NCBI GenBank assembly: GCA_049322715.1
Contig: JBMOQP010000009.1
Coordinates: forward strand, 62,001-126,000
DNA: 64,000 nucleotides
Source of the DNA: Thiofaba sp049322715
GTDB lineage: Bacteria; Pseudomonadota; Gammaproteobacteria; Halothiobacillales; Halothiobacillaceae
Direction of reading: 5' to 3'
The position numbers were made by a program, and so were the translations under genes. Below the pieces are notes generated by a model. It was not told the DNA's origin, searched no databases, and saw nothing but the letters and a program-made list of their open reading frames with translations. Shown here piece after piece: positions 1 through 8,693 of the stretch; positions within the stretch are counted from its first letter, which is position 1; each line of letters opens with the position of its first letter.

Positions 1-2
1 AG

Positions 3-1988
3 GTGGTCAAGGTCGTCATCGGCGACCTGCTCAAGGAAAACTACGTCATCGATGCCGCGGTGAAGGGAGCGATTTCGGTGCAGACCAGCCGCCCCGTCAG
101 CCGCGAGGCCCTGCTGCCGCTGATGGAAAACCTGCTGCGCATGAATGGCGCCGCCATGGTGCGGGAGGCCGGGGCCTATCGCATCGTTCCCCTCGCCAGT
201 GCCATGCGCGGCGCCTCGCCCACCCTCGATCGCCGCCTGCCGACCGGCTTCCGGGTGCAGGTGGTGCCGCTGCGCTACATCGGTGCCCTCGAGATGCAAA
301 AGATCCTCGAGCCCTTCGTGGCCGATGGCGGCATGCTGAAGGTGGACGAGCGCAGGAACCTGCTCATGCTGGCCGGCTCCAGCGCCGAGTTGCAGGGCTG
401 GCTCGCCACCGTGGACACCTTTGACGTGGACTGGCTGCAGGGCTACTCGGTGGGCGTGTTCCCGCTGGAAAACGCCGATGCCAAGACCATGGTGACCGAG
501 CTGCAGAAGATCATCGGCGACGAGGCCGAGGGCATGATCCGGCTCGAGCCGATCGAACGCCTCAACGCCCTGCTCGTGGTCACCCCCCAGCCCAGTTACC
601 TCGAGCGGATGAAGGAATGGGTGGACCGCCTGGACCGCGGCGGTGCCGGCCCGGGCAGCCGCCTCTATGTCTACCAGGTGAAGAACCGCAAGGCCTCGGA
701 GCTGGCCGAGGTGATCGGCGAGATCTTCCTCGGTCAGGAGCGCGCCCGCACCGAGCCCGTGCGTCTTGCCCCCGGCCTCCAGCCGGCCAGGCTCGAGTCG
801 AGGCCGTCCGGCATATCGGGGGGCGGTCTGTCCGCGCAGGCGACTGGGCTCGCCGCGAGAAACCAGCCCGGCCTGACGCCGCGCGCGCCGCTGACGGGCG
901 GGATGACCATGGGGCTTGGCGCGACGGGCAGCTATCCCGCCAGCGGGCTCGGTGGCGGCTCACCCCTGACGGGGGACGTCCCCCAGCGCCCGGCGAGCGG
1001 CGGCGAGGGCCTGACCGTCATCGAGGGGGCGGGCGTGAGGGTGGTGGCCGACGAGGCCAACAACTCCATCCTCGTGTATGCCTCGGCCGAGGATTTCCGC
1101 ATCGTCGAGCAGGCCCTCAAAAGGCTCGACGTCGAGCCCCTGCAGGTGCTGGTGGAGGCCTCCATCGTGGAGGTGAGCCTGAGCGACGAGCTCAGGTATG
1201 GCCTGGAGTGGTTCTTCACCAACAACCGTGTCATCAACAACAAGACCGGCCAGGGGCTGCTGGATCTCAATGTCGGGAACGACGGGAGCGGCCTCGCCTC
1301 GCTCATCCCCGGGTTTTCCTACAGCCTGGTGGATTCCGCGGGGGCGGTGAAGGCCGTGCTGAATGCCCTCGCCACCGAATCCAAGGTCAACGTCCTCTCC
1401 AGCCCCTCGCTGATGGTGCTGGACAACCGCACCGCCGAGATCCGCGTGGGCGACCAGGTGCCCGTCCGGCTCTCGAGCCAGGAGACCTACAGCGGTGGCC
1501 TGCTGGAGGCCTACCAGTACCGCGACACAGGCGTGCGGCTGAAGGTCACCCCCCGGGTCAACGTCGGCGGCCTGGTCACCCTGGACATCGTGCAGGAGGT
1601 GACCGACATCGGCTCCAAGGATCCGGACACCAAGCAGTACACATTCCTGCAGCGGGCGATCGAGAGCGTGGTGGCGGTACAGAGCGGACAGACCATCGTG
1701 CTCGGGGGGCTGATCCTGGAGAACAACACCGACGCCGAGCGAGGCATTCCCGGCGTCTACAAGGTGCCGGTCTTCGGCAAGCTGTTCGGCACCACCGAGG
1801 AAAGCACCCAGCGCACCGAGCTGCTGGTGATGCTCACCCCGCGCGTGGTCCGTAACCAGAAGGAAGCAGCGCAGGTCACCGAGGAATTCCGCGACCGCCT
1901 GAGAAGGCTCCAGCCCGCCCCCACGCCCAAGACCCCGGCCAGCGAGTCTGGCGATACCACGGGAGTGACCGAAGCCGGGGGTACATGA
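3..1988 (+). CDS. gspD: Type II secretion system secretin GspD (5' end missing)
   Basis: This is the outer-membrane secretin through which the T2SS exports folded proteins. The visible 661 residues begin inside the N0 domain, so the true start lies upstream of the window. N1-N3 ring-building domains follow to about residue 375. A Gly/Ser/Pro-rich insert sits at about residues 255-345. The C-terminal secretin domain (about 385-620) carries the family motif VPVFGKLFG followed by RTELLVMLTPRVV. A short Thr/Pro-rich tail ends the protein, where an S-domain or pilotin-binding segment often sits. The rest of the T2SS (gspF to gspN) lies about 55 kb away on the other strand; no gspC or gspE is visible. 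Family assignment is secure; only the 5' end is absent. Confidence 0.95.
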   Translation: MVKVVIGDLLKENYVIDAAVKGAISVQTSRPVSREALLPLMENLLRMNGAAMVREAGAYRIVPLASAMRGASPTLDRRLPTGFRVQVVPLRYIGALEMQKILEPFVADGGMLKVDERRNLLMLAGSSAELQGWLATVDTFDVDWLQGYSVGVFPLENADAKTMVTELQKIIGDEAEGMIRLEPIERLNALLVVTPQPSYLERMKEWVDRLDRGGAGPGSRLYVYQVKNRKASELAEVIGEIFLGQERARTEPVRLAPGLQPARLESRPSGISGGGLSAQATGLAARNQPGLTPRAPLTGGMTMGLGATGSYPASGLGGGSPLTGDVPQRPASGGEGLTVIEGAGVRVVADEANNSILVYASAEDFRIVEQALKRLDVEPLQVLVEASIVEVSLSDELRYGLEWFFTNNRVINNKTGQGLLDLNVGNDGSGLASLIPGFSYSLVDSAGAVKAVLNALATESKVNVLSSPSLMVLDNRTAEIRVGDQVPVRLSSQETYSGGLLEAYQYRDTGVRLKVTPRVNVGGLVTLDIVQEVTDIGSKDPDTKQYTFLQRAIESVVAVQSGQTIVLGGLILENNTDAERGIPGVYKVPVFGKLFGTTEESTQRTELLVMLTPRVVRNQKEAAQVTEEFRDRLRRLQPAPTPKTPASESGDTTGVTEAGGT

Positions 1989-2012
1989 CGCCACCCTTCT
2001 GGGAACCTCTTT

Positions 2013-2036
2013 GCGACAGCACTCCTGCGCTGTCGC
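2013..2036. repeat. Perfect hairpin downstream of gspD
   Basis: Perfect 8-bp inverted repeat (GCGACAGC / GCTGTCGC) with an 8-nt loop, 25 bp after the gspD stop. There is no T-run, so it could be a 3'-end stabilising stem or a small REP-like unit rather than a classical intrinsic terminator. Confidence 0.5.
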
Positions 2037-2149
2037 TGGCGAAGCGCGGCAATCCACTCCCCCTGCATCGTGATCGCCATGGAAACCCGGTCCGGTGATG
2101 ATGTGGTGGGGCTGGGGGCAAGGACAGAGGCATGCGCCCGTCATCCTCG

Positions 2150-2184
2150 CGGGCAAGAAGAAGGGCGATGGTTACCCATCGCCC
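2150..2184 (-). terminator. Intrinsic terminator after the first secreted-protein gene
   Basis: Read on the minus strand, a GGGCGATGG / CCATCGCCC stem with a 4-nt loop is followed by TTCTTCTT. It lies about 40 bp past the stop of the gene ending at 2227. A second strong stem (CCGGCCCG / CGGGCCGG, about 2192-2209) lies between the two. Confidence 0.7.
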
Positions 2185-2226
2185 CTGGTTGTCCGGCCCG
2201 CGCGGGCCGGATGCGCTGCCAGCCGG

Positions 2227-4275
2227 TTACGGCGTGGGGCAAGCGTTCGTCGAGGTCTGCTTGGCGTTGACGATGTCGCAGGTCACCACGTCGCCGGCCT
2301 GCAGGTTGCCGAGGTTCAGCGACGGTGTGGTGCTGGCGTCATAGACCCCACGGGTGCCGTTGTTGCACATGATCGTGGTGAGATACGTGCCCGCGCCGCG
2401 AACCTCGCTCACCGTGGCCGGGAACACGCCTCCAACCTGCTCGATGTTCACGGCGGTGCCCGCGGAGACCGTGTTGCCGTTCACCTGCAGGGTGAAGCCG
2501 GTGGAGCTCTGGGTGCAGCTGGTGCCGTCGCAGATGGCCTTGTTGACGATCACCCGCGGCTTGCGGACGTTGCCGATCGTGCATTCGTAGGCCTGCAGCG
2601 CGCTGGTGGTTACCTGGCCGCTGGAGTTGCAGTCGGCGTTGATGGCGGTGACCCAGTCAGCCGCGGTGGTGCCGTTGCCGATGGTCTCGCTGACCGTGTG
2701 CTGCGTTCCAAAGGTGACATAGTGCTGGCCGGTGTTGCCGCCGGGCTGGCTCACCGTCGCCTTCAACGCACCGTCAATGTTGAGGCCGAAGGTGCTCGCC
2801 TCGGTGGCGCAGCTTGTCACCGTCTTGGTGACCTTCAGCGTCGGCTGGGTGTTGTAGAAGGTGCAGGTGATGTCGTCACCGGTGTCGAGCGGGAAGCTGA
2901 CCGAGTTCGGCTGATAGGTTCCGCCGGGGACGGTCGTCGCCGTTCCGGAATAGACGCAGTTGGCATTGGTGCTGGAACCGAAGCCGCTGGCATCCGTCTC
3001 GGTGATGGTGATCGGGCCGGGGCTGACCTGGTCGAAGGACGTGGATGCCGAGCCGGTGCCACCGCTGATCGTCGGGCTGAGGGAGAAGCTGCCCACGCCA
3101 CCCGTGCCGCTGTAGTTGAAGGTCGGGGTGCCGTCCTGGCCGGTGGCCTGCTTGACGACGGTAAGCTGGCCGCATACCTCGAACGAGCCGAGCACGAAGT
3201 CCTTCAGTTCGGCGGTGAACGACTGGGACGAGCGGGTCTTGACCGTCACGCTGCTGATGCAGGGGATGGTGCCGCCACCCACCAGCTCCGAGACGTTCAT
3301 GCCGCCCTCGGTGAAGCCGTTGCGCGGGATGATGGTGGTCACGGCGCCATGGCTGTCGAAGTTCTCCCACGGGCCGCCGTCGATGTCGTCGTTGTTGTTG
3401 AAGGCGCAGATGGCTCCCGCCGGGTAGGTGTTGTCCGGGTTGCAGCCTTCGCCGTCCAGCGCGTGCACGCTGGTCCAGGAACCGGTGGCCGCATCGCCCT
3501 GCCAGACATGGATTTCGGCGGTGCCGAAGTCGCCGCCCCTCAGGAAGTCCATGCTCACCAGGATGTCTCCGGCCTGCCTCGCGCCGGTGAAGACGCATGT
3601 CGCGTTCTTCGGGCAACCTTGCCAGCTGGGGTCGCTCATCATCGCGGGGTCGACGGCCACGCCGTTGATGGTCAGGCCGATCTCGGACTGGTTGAACTCG
3701 ATGTCGATGTGGCTGTCGCCGTTGTTCGCGATGCGCTCGAAGCCGCCATAGATGATCAGGTCCCCGTCGCTGTTGCGGTCGGCCATGAAATAGCCGTTCG
3801 AGACGTCGTCCTTGGCGGGCACGCTGCCGCCCTTCCACTCGTAGGTGTCGATGGGGTCGTCATTCTTGTTGGTGCCGGAGAAGATGGTCCGGTCGCCGAT
3901 GATCTTCGGGCTCGTGCTGATGCTTTCGCCCACGAGGTCATCGCGGACGAAGGTGGCGATGATGGCGCCGTAGTCCTTGTAGTCGGGGATGCCGTTGGCG
4001 GGATTGACGTCCTTGTAGCCGTGATCAGCCCGGAACAGGTCGGACCAGTCGGGGCCCAGCGGCGTCGGGTAGCCGAGGATGTTCGCGCGCGGATCGAGGG
4101 GCGGCCCCGCGATGTCCGTGTCCTCCATGGTGTCTTCGTTCTGGCCGATTTCCAGCAGGTGTTCGGTGGGGTCGTCGACCGGCGGCTGGGCAAGCGTCGC
4201 AAGGGACGTCACGGCCCCCGCGAGGCCGAGCCCCATCGCCAGGGCGACTGATCGTTTCAGGGTGTTGATTTTCAT
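2227..4275 (-). CDS. Secreted protein with prealbumin-like repeats
   Basis: 682 residues. The start is chosen at 4275 because an AGGAGGGA ribosome site lies at good spacing; upstream in-frame ATGs lack one. A signal peptide (KR, hydrophobic stretch, then LATLA before QPPVDD) predicts export. The N-terminal 380 residues match, segment by segment, those of the protein encoded at 4812-7700, including 'GDILV', 'NNND/NNNG' and 'F-T-A-K/E-LKDF' blocks. The C-terminal part is made of about three beta-sandwich repeats ('LTVVKQATG', 'LKVTKTVTSC', 'RVIVNKAICDG') of the prealbumin-like/SpaA type, rich in Cys, Thr and Ser. No catalytic motif, sortase motif or PEP-CTERM tail is visible. It sits beside gspD and is a plausible but unproven T2SS substrate. 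Function unknown. Confidence 0.85.
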   Translation of the reverse strand: MKINTLKRSVALAMGLGLAGAVTSLATLAQPPVDDPTEHLLEIGQNEDTMEDTDIAGPPLDPRANILGYPTPLGPDWSDLFRADHGYKDVNPANGIPDYKDYGAIIATFVRDDLVGESISTSPKIIGDRTIFSGTNKNDDPIDTYEWKGGSVPAKDDVSNGYFMADRNSDGDLIIYGGFERIANNGDSHIDIEFNQSEIGLTINGVAVDPAMMSDPSWQGCPKNATCVFTGARQAGDILVSMDFLRGGDFGTAEIHVWQGDAATGSWTSVHALDGEGCNPDNTYPAGAICAFNNNDDIDGGPWENFDSHGAVTTIIPRNGFTEGGMNVSELVGGGTIPCISSVTVKTRSSQSFTAELKDFVLGSFEVCGQLTVVKQATGQDGTPTFNYSGTGGVGSFSLSPTISGGTGSASTSFDQVSPGPITITETDASGFGSSTNANCVYSGTATTVPGGTYQPNSVSFPLDTGDDITCTFYNTQPTLKVTKTVTSCATEASTFGLNIDGALKATVSQPGGNTGQHYVTFGTQHTVSETIGNGTTAADWVTAINADCNSSGQVTTSALQAYECTIGNVRKPRVIVNKAICDGTSCTQSSTGFTLQVNGNTVSAGTAVNIEQVGGVFPATVSEVRGAGTYLTTIMCNNGTRGVYDASTTPSLNLGNLQAGDVVTCDIVNAKQTSTNACPTP

Positions 4276-4435
4276 GCCCATTCCCTCCTGTAGGGGGGGC
4301 GCCACGCGGGTGAGCCCCCGGGTCGAGTCTCTGTTCTCTTGTGTCGCCCCGAGGCGGGTTGCCCGCTTCGGGAGGATGCCATGTCAGCTGGTCGGGGCGG
4401 GGTTCCGGGGTGAGCCAGCGACTAGGCATGTCTCT

Positions 4436-4480
4436 TTAATAGCCGTCCCCGGGCTCTTTGCCATGGTCCATTTGTACTAG
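4436..4480 (-). promoter_or_regulatory. Putative activator-dependent promoter, copy 1
   Basis: On the minus strand the site CTAGTACAnATkGACCATG occupies 4460-4480. Counting 23 bp from the end of its GACC leads to GGC-TATTAA, a -10-like box (TATTAA at 4436-4441). The same site, spacing and GGC-TAnnAA box occur upstream of the paralogous gene (7774-7818). The leader to the start codon is about 160 nt. The conserved block lies where an activator would touch RNA polymerase. The nearby LuxR-type regulator is a candidate, by inference only. Confidence 0.55.
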
Positions 4481-4713
4481 GAGCCTGTCGGACTTGAGGC
4501 GATCTGGCTGCAAAAGCTTGCGGAATCCATCCCAGGATTCCGCCCTTCGGGTAATGCTTCGCATCCCAACGCCGCTCCAGGCGGCGTTGTTCAGACCGGT
4601 CCATATTTCGCCGATTTTTTCGCCAATAGTCCCTGCTATTGCCGAAAAAATCGTCAAAATCTGTCCTCGGTCGGCGACTTTTTCGCTTCAGCCGCTCAAG
4701 TCCGACAGGCTCC
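4480..4713. mobile_element. MITE-like element with 19-bp terminal inverted repeats
   Basis: A 19-bp perfect terminal inverted repeat, GGAGCCTGTCGGACTTGAG, lies at 4480-4498 and inverted at 4695-4713. The 234 bp between carry no credible ORF. Inside are a copy of the four-hairpin module (4521-4591) and an 18-bp stem with one mismatch (4612-4629 with 4636-4653). No clear target duplication is seen. It abuts the conserved promoter motif of the secreted-protein gene. It looks like a non-autonomous transposon relic. Confidence 0.65.
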
Positions 4714-4731
4714 CAGGCTGGTCGCTGCCGC

Positions 4732-4759
4732 AAAAAAATGGCGCCGTTGCCGGCGCCAT
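4732..4759 (-). terminator. Intrinsic terminator after the second secreted-protein gene
   Basis: On the minus strand an ATGGCGCC / GGCGCCAT stem with a 6-nt loop is followed directly by seven T. It lies about 50 bp beyond the stop codon at 4812. Textbook rho-independent terminator. Confidence 0.9.
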
Positions 4760-4811
4760 TCGGTAAGTCCATGGTTTCCGGGGGCCGGACTGGCCGGCCC
4801 TCCGTCATGCC

Positions 4812-7700
4812 TCAGAAGGGGCAGTTCAGCTCGTTGGCATCGGACAGCTTCTTCAGGGCGGAGGAGACGGTCTCCGGACCTGCGATCAGGCCCACCGCAT
4901 CCCAGTACAGGATCTTCACGCCCTGCACCGAGTAGGGGTAGTTGACCGAGTCGGCGCTGGCCAGGGCGGCTGCCGCGTGGCGGTTGAGGGCCTTGAGGCC
5001 TCCGCCCTGCAGGTTCACGGCATCCATCAGTGTGGCGCTGTCCGGCAGGCCGGACTGGGTCTGCGTCACGTTGATGGGGCCACCCATGTAGGTTCCGTCG
5101 AGGGCCACGTTGAAGGCCATCTGGTACTTGATGGTGGCGGTCTTGTCATCCGTGCCGATGCCGTCCCAGTACTCCGGATGGGTCTTCCAGAAGCCCGGGG
5201 TGCAGCCCTGGTCGCCCACGTAGGCCTCGCAGGTCGCGCTCGCCGTGCGGGTGAGCTGGTTCGGGAATCCGGCCACCTGGTAGGTCGCGCTCACGTTGTT
5301 GGTGACCATGCCCGCGGCCATCGGGTAGTAGTTCACCTGGACCACCGTCGCGGCGGCCCCCGTGACCAGCGTTGCCGGGAACGATGCGCCAGCGGTGGGC
5401 ACCTTGTCGTCGGTCACGCTCACCTTGTTCAGGTTCGGGCTGTCGCTCGAGCCAGTGTTCTGCAGCGTGTAGGTGTAGGTCAGCGGGTCGCCCACCTTCA
5501 CCCTCTCCGGGGCACAGGCCTTGCTCAGCGTGAAGTCCGGCTGGAACAGGTTCAGCGAGTGGTCGTCGTCGTCGGTGATGTCGTTCGGGAAACCGTCGGG
5601 GTGGTAGTGGGCTGTCACGACATTGACGAGAGGGTCGTCAGAGCCCGCCGGGACGGTGTGGTTCACGTTGAAGCTGCAGCTTGCGCCGCTGGCCAGCGTT
5701 CCGCAGCCGTTGGCCGAGGCGGCTGTCGTCAGCGAACCCAGCCTGGTGTCGGTGACGCCGTCGAGCACGAGGGCCGGGCTGTCCGACGAACTGGTGTTGT
5801 TGATGGTGAAGCTGTAGGTCACCTGGTCGCCGATCTTGGACAGGGTGTCGCCGGTCTTGGCGATGGTCAGGGACGGCTGGAACAGGTTCACCGAGTGGCC
5901 GTCGTCGTCGGTGATGTCGTTCGGGAAACCGTCGGGGTGGAAGTGCACGGTCGCCGTGTTGTCATACGGGTCCGGCGCGCCGCCCGGGATCGTGTGGTTC
6001 ACGCTGAAGCTGCAGCTTGCCCCGTAGGCCAGGGTGGCGCAGCCGTTCGCCGCCGCGGCTGCCGTCAGCGTGCCCAGCCTGGTGTCGGTGACGCTGTCGA
6101 GCACGAGGGCCGGGCTGTCCGACGAGCTGGTGTTCTGGATGGTGAAGTTGTAGGTCACCTGGTCGCCGATCTTGGACAGCTCGTCGCCAGTCTTGGTGAT
6201 GGTGACGGCGGGCTGGAACAGGTTGACCGAGTGGTCGTTGCTGGAGATCACCTCGTCGCCAAGGAGATCCGACTGCGAATCGTAGGTCACGGTGACCGTG
6301 TTGGGCAGCGGGTCGGGATCACCCGCGGACACGCGCCGCCAGGCCGTGATTTCGCAGGTCTCGTCCGGCATGAGGTCCGCGTCGCAGGTGTTCGTCTCGA
6401 CGCAGGACTGGCCCTGGGCGAGGTTGTTTTCGTCGCCGCCGGGGCAGTTGCCGCTGGCGCTGGTGAGGGTGCCCAGCAGGGTGTCGACGATGCTCTGCTT
6501 GTAGAGCGGCACGACGCCCGTGTTCTCGATCTGGATGTTGTACGACGCAAGGTCGCCCACCTTGGAGATCGTCGACCCGCTCTTGTCCGCATCGATGCCG
6601 CACAGCGGGACCGAGCCGATCAGGAAGTCCTTCAGCTTCGCCGTGTAGGACTCGCCTGAGGTGCGGGTTTCAAACAGGAAGTCCGAGAGGCAGCCAATGG
6701 ACTGGCCGTTCATGCGCAGCACCGCGCTGAGGTTGAGGATGCCCTCGGAGAAGGCCGTCGCGGGGAAGTGGGTGCTGTAGGGGTTGGCGTCCCGGTCGCC
6801 CTTGGCGATGTAGGGCCAGGGAGCGGTCTCCGGGCCGTTGTTGTTGGAGATGGCGCAGCCGAGGTAGTTGTCGGTGCTGGCCGAGCAGCGCAGGCCTTCG
6901 CCGTGGAACAGCTCCTGCAGGGCGCCGCCTCCGGCATTGCCTCCGCTGCCGACCCAGCGGGCCACGGAGAAGGTGACCTCGCTCCCGCCGCCGCCGAACT
7001 CGACCACCACCAGGATGTCGCCGATGGCGCGCCCGTTGGTGAAGGAGCTGCCGCTGACTTCAAGGGTGTTGCGGCTGAACCATCCACCCCAAGCGGCGGA
7101 GCCGTTCTCGGCCTCCAGGTCTCCCCCCATCACGACGATCAGGTCGCCTGGCAGGTGCTGGAGACCGTTGACCGGGTTGCCGGAGGTGTCCAGCACCGGC
7201 GTGGCGGGGCCGGCGTAGGAGTAGAAGGCGGCATAGCCGTTGGTGATCTGGTCCTTGGCCGGGATACCGCCGGTGACGACCACGCATTCGGTCAGGTCGG
7301 TCACGTCCTTGCATCCCGCCCCGAAGGCCGGGTCGTCCTGCACGCTGGTGAAGCTTACGCCGGGCAGGCCGGGGTAGTCGGGGATGAAGGCCCGGACCAC
7401 GGCCTTGCCGCCCTGGGGCTCGTAGGTCGGGGTGTGGCTCGGATTTTGCAGCATCATCCACAGGTCGTGGTTGGTCGACGACCAGTCCTCGGGCAGGCTG
7501 AGTGGGCCCGAGGGATAGGTCGTGCCGCTGTCGATGGCGTCGGCGTTGCTGGCGTTGCCGCCCGCCGAGGTCGACTCGTGCAACTCGAAGATGCTGGAAA
7601 AGACCCCCGCGGATGCGGTGGCAGGCGCACCTATGGCCGCGGCGATGGCCGCCGCCAGGACATAGGTGGGTGCCTTTTTGAACGGCGTCGAGATATTCAT
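4812..7700 (-). CDS. Large secreted protein with tandem DUF11-type repeats
   Basis: 962 residues. Start at 7700 is supported by GGGAGGAAA upstream. A signal peptide (FKK, long Ala-rich core, then ATASA before GVFSS) predicts export. Residues 1 to about 390 are homologous to the paralogue at 2227-4275. Four DUF11-like beta-sandwich repeats follow, each starting like 'TITKTGDELSKIGDQVTY' with N-T-[GS] and D-[ST]-L-G landmarks. The C-terminus carries the CTPGFWKTHPEYW signature seen in many bacterial surface or secreted proteins. There is no transmembrane anchor. Two repeats are nearly identical at the DNA level with an exact 336-bp period. Function unknown; an adhesive or surface-layer role is a guess from architecture. 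Confidence 0.87.
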   Translation of the reverse strand: MNISTPFKKAPTYVLAAAIAAAIGAPATASAGVFSSIFELHESTSAGGNASNADAIDSGTTYPSGPLSLPEDWSSTNHDLWMMLQNPSHTPTYEPQGGKAVVRAFIPDYPGLPGVSFTSVQDDPAFGAGCKDVTDLTECVVVTGGIPAKDQITNGYAAFYSYAGPATPVLDTSGNPVNGLQHLPGDLIVVMGGDLEAENGSAAWGGWFSRNTLEVSGSSFTNGRAIGDILVVVEFGGGGSEVTFSVARWVGSGGNAGGGALQELFHGEGLRCSASTDNYLGCAISNNNGPETAPWPYIAKGDRDANPYSTHFPATAFSEGILNLSAVLRMNGQSIGCLSDFLFETRTSGESYTAKLKDFLIGSVPLCGIDADKSGSTISKVGDLASYNIQIENTGVVPLYKQSIVDTLLGTLTSASGNCPGGDENNLAQGQSCVETNTCDADLMPDETCEITAWRRVSAGDPDPLPNTVTVTYDSQSDLLGDEVISSNDHSVNLFQPAVTITKTGDELSKIGDQVTYNFTIQNTSSSDSPALVLDSVTDTRLGTLTAAAAANGCATLAYGASCSFSVNHTIPGGAPDPYDNTATVHFHPDGFPNDITDDDGHSVNLFQPSLTIAKTGDTLSKIGDQVTYSFTINNTSSSDSPALVLDGVTDTRLGSLTTAASANGCGTLASGASCSFNVNHTVPAGSDDPLVNVVTAHYHPDGFPNDITDDDDHSLNLFQPDFTLSKACAPERVKVGDPLTYTYTLQNTGSSDSPNLNKVSVTDDKVPTAGASFPATLVTGAAATVVQVNYYPMAAGMVTNNVSATYQVAGFPNQLTRTASATCEAYVGDQGCTPGFWKTHPEYWDGIGTDDKTATIKYQMAFNVALDGTYMGGPINVTQTQSGLPDSATLMDAVNLQGGGLKALNRHAAAALASADSVNYPYSVQGVKILYWDAVGLIAGPETVSSALKKLSDANELNCPF
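5541..6212 (-). repeat. Two tandem 336-bp coding repeats
   Basis: The sequence CTGGAACAGGTT recurs at 5541, 5877 and 6213, exactly 336 bp (112 codons) apart. The intervening units are nearly identical in DNA as well as protein. They encode two consecutive DUF11-type domains and point to a recent in-frame duplication. Confidence 0.85.
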
Positions 7701-7773
7701 AGCGTTTCCTCCCGCGGCATGGACCGCCGACAAGGTGCATGGTCAGTAGGGGCTTTTCCCCTGCCGTGTACTG

Positions 7774-7818
7774 TTTCTAGCCCATGGGACCAGAGGCGCC
7801 ATGGTCAATCTGTACTAG
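7774..7818 (-). promoter_or_regulatory. Putative activator-dependent promoter, copy 2
   Basis: Minus-strand site CTAGTACAGATTGACCATG (7800-7818). Counting 23 bp from the end of GACC leads to GGC-TAGAAA (7774-7779). Motif and spacing match those at 4436-4480 upstream of the paralogous gene. The leader to the start at 7700 is about 70 nt. Only these two positions share all elements in this window. Confidence 0.55.
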
Positions 7819-7873
7819 TCGCGGGCGGGAGGTCAGGCTGGGCCATGCCCGGGGAAGGGGGCATGCCCTGGGG

Positions 7874-8563
7874 TCAGGGATGGGATGTGGCGCCGTCGGC
7901 CCGCGACTGCCGGACCAGCAGGCCGAGCTGTAGCATGCCGTTGAGGCCAAGCTTGCGGTAGATGTTGCGCAGGTGGTTGCGCACGGTGTTCTCGGAGATG
8001 TCCAGGCACCTGGCGATGGACTTGTAGCACAGCCCGTCGCTTACAAGGTCCGCCACCTCGCGTTCGCGTTCGCTGAGCGCATCCAGGCTCATGTGCGACC
8101 CGCATGAGGGCGGGGGGGCGATGCCGGTGGGGCAGGTGTCGCTGGCCACCAGCTGGATGATGATGGCCTCAAGCACCCGCCGTTCGGCCCACAGGCCGTC
8201 CATGCTCATGAGGCGTACGGCGCGGCGTATGAGGGGCGCGTCGGCCGTGCGGGGGATGTGGCCGTGAGCCCCGGCCTTGATGGCCTCCACCGCTTCCTCC
8301 AGCGAGTTGTTGGCGGTGACGGCCATGACCCGCACGCGGGGGTGGTCCTGGTGGATCCGGCAGATGCCCCGGGTCCCGCCGACCAGCTCGAGGTCGAGCA
8401 GGACGCTCACCGGCTGGCTTTCGCGGAGGGCGTCCTCGAGTTCGCGCACGCTGCCGGCCGGGCGTGGCTTGGCCAGGGGGGCGAGCGCATCGATCCAGCG
8501 CGGCAGCAGGTCGGGATCGGCTGTGGCGACGACGATGGGGCCGATGGGGCGGTCGATGTCCAT
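7874..8563 (-). CDS. LuxR/NarL-family response regulator
   Basis: 229 residues. The N-terminal receiver domain keeps a phosphorylatable Asp (D57 in VLLDLEL). The usual conserved Lys of beta-5 is replaced (HIPRTA), and the acidic pair near residue 15 is only partly kept, so phosphorylation may be atypical. The C-terminal LuxR-type helix-turn-helix (about 160-220) is canonical: LSEREREVADLVSDGL, then ISENTVRNHLRNIYRKLG. No partner histidine kinase is adjacent. It lies upstream of, and co-directional with, the 962-residue secreted-protein gene, and could control the two genes that share the upstream motif. Confidence 0.88.
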   Translation of the reverse strand: MDIDRPIGPIVVATADPDLLPRWIDALAPLAKPRPAGSVRELEDALRESQPVSVLLDLELVGGTRGICRIHQDHPRVRVMAVTANNSLEEAVEAIKAGAHGHIPRTADAPLIRRAVRLMSMDGLWAERRVLEAIIIQLVASDTCPTGIAPPPSCGSHMSLDALSEREREVADLVSDGLCYKSIARCLDISENTVRNHLRNIYRKLGLNGMLQLGLLVRQSRADGATSHP

Positions 8564-8693
8564 GGGGGTGGATCCTCTCCCGTGGCAAGGATGGGAAGGG
8601 TCTTCCGGAGTGATCCCGGTCCTTTCTCCAGAGGTTCATAGCACATCCCCCGGCCTCCGGTGCGGCGCACGCCGTTCTTCGGCCTGGATGGCC

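Noticed and set aside
2095..4251. 718-residue ORF on the plus strand opposite the first secreted-protein gene
   Set aside because: It is the mirror of a high-GC coding strand, with low-complexity Ala/Gly/Val/Arg composition and no family motifs. The opposing gene has a signal peptide, ribosome site and terminator.
4480..4713. Complete insertion sequence
   Set aside because: Good terminal inverted repeats but only 234 bp and no transposase ORF, so described as a MITE-like relic.
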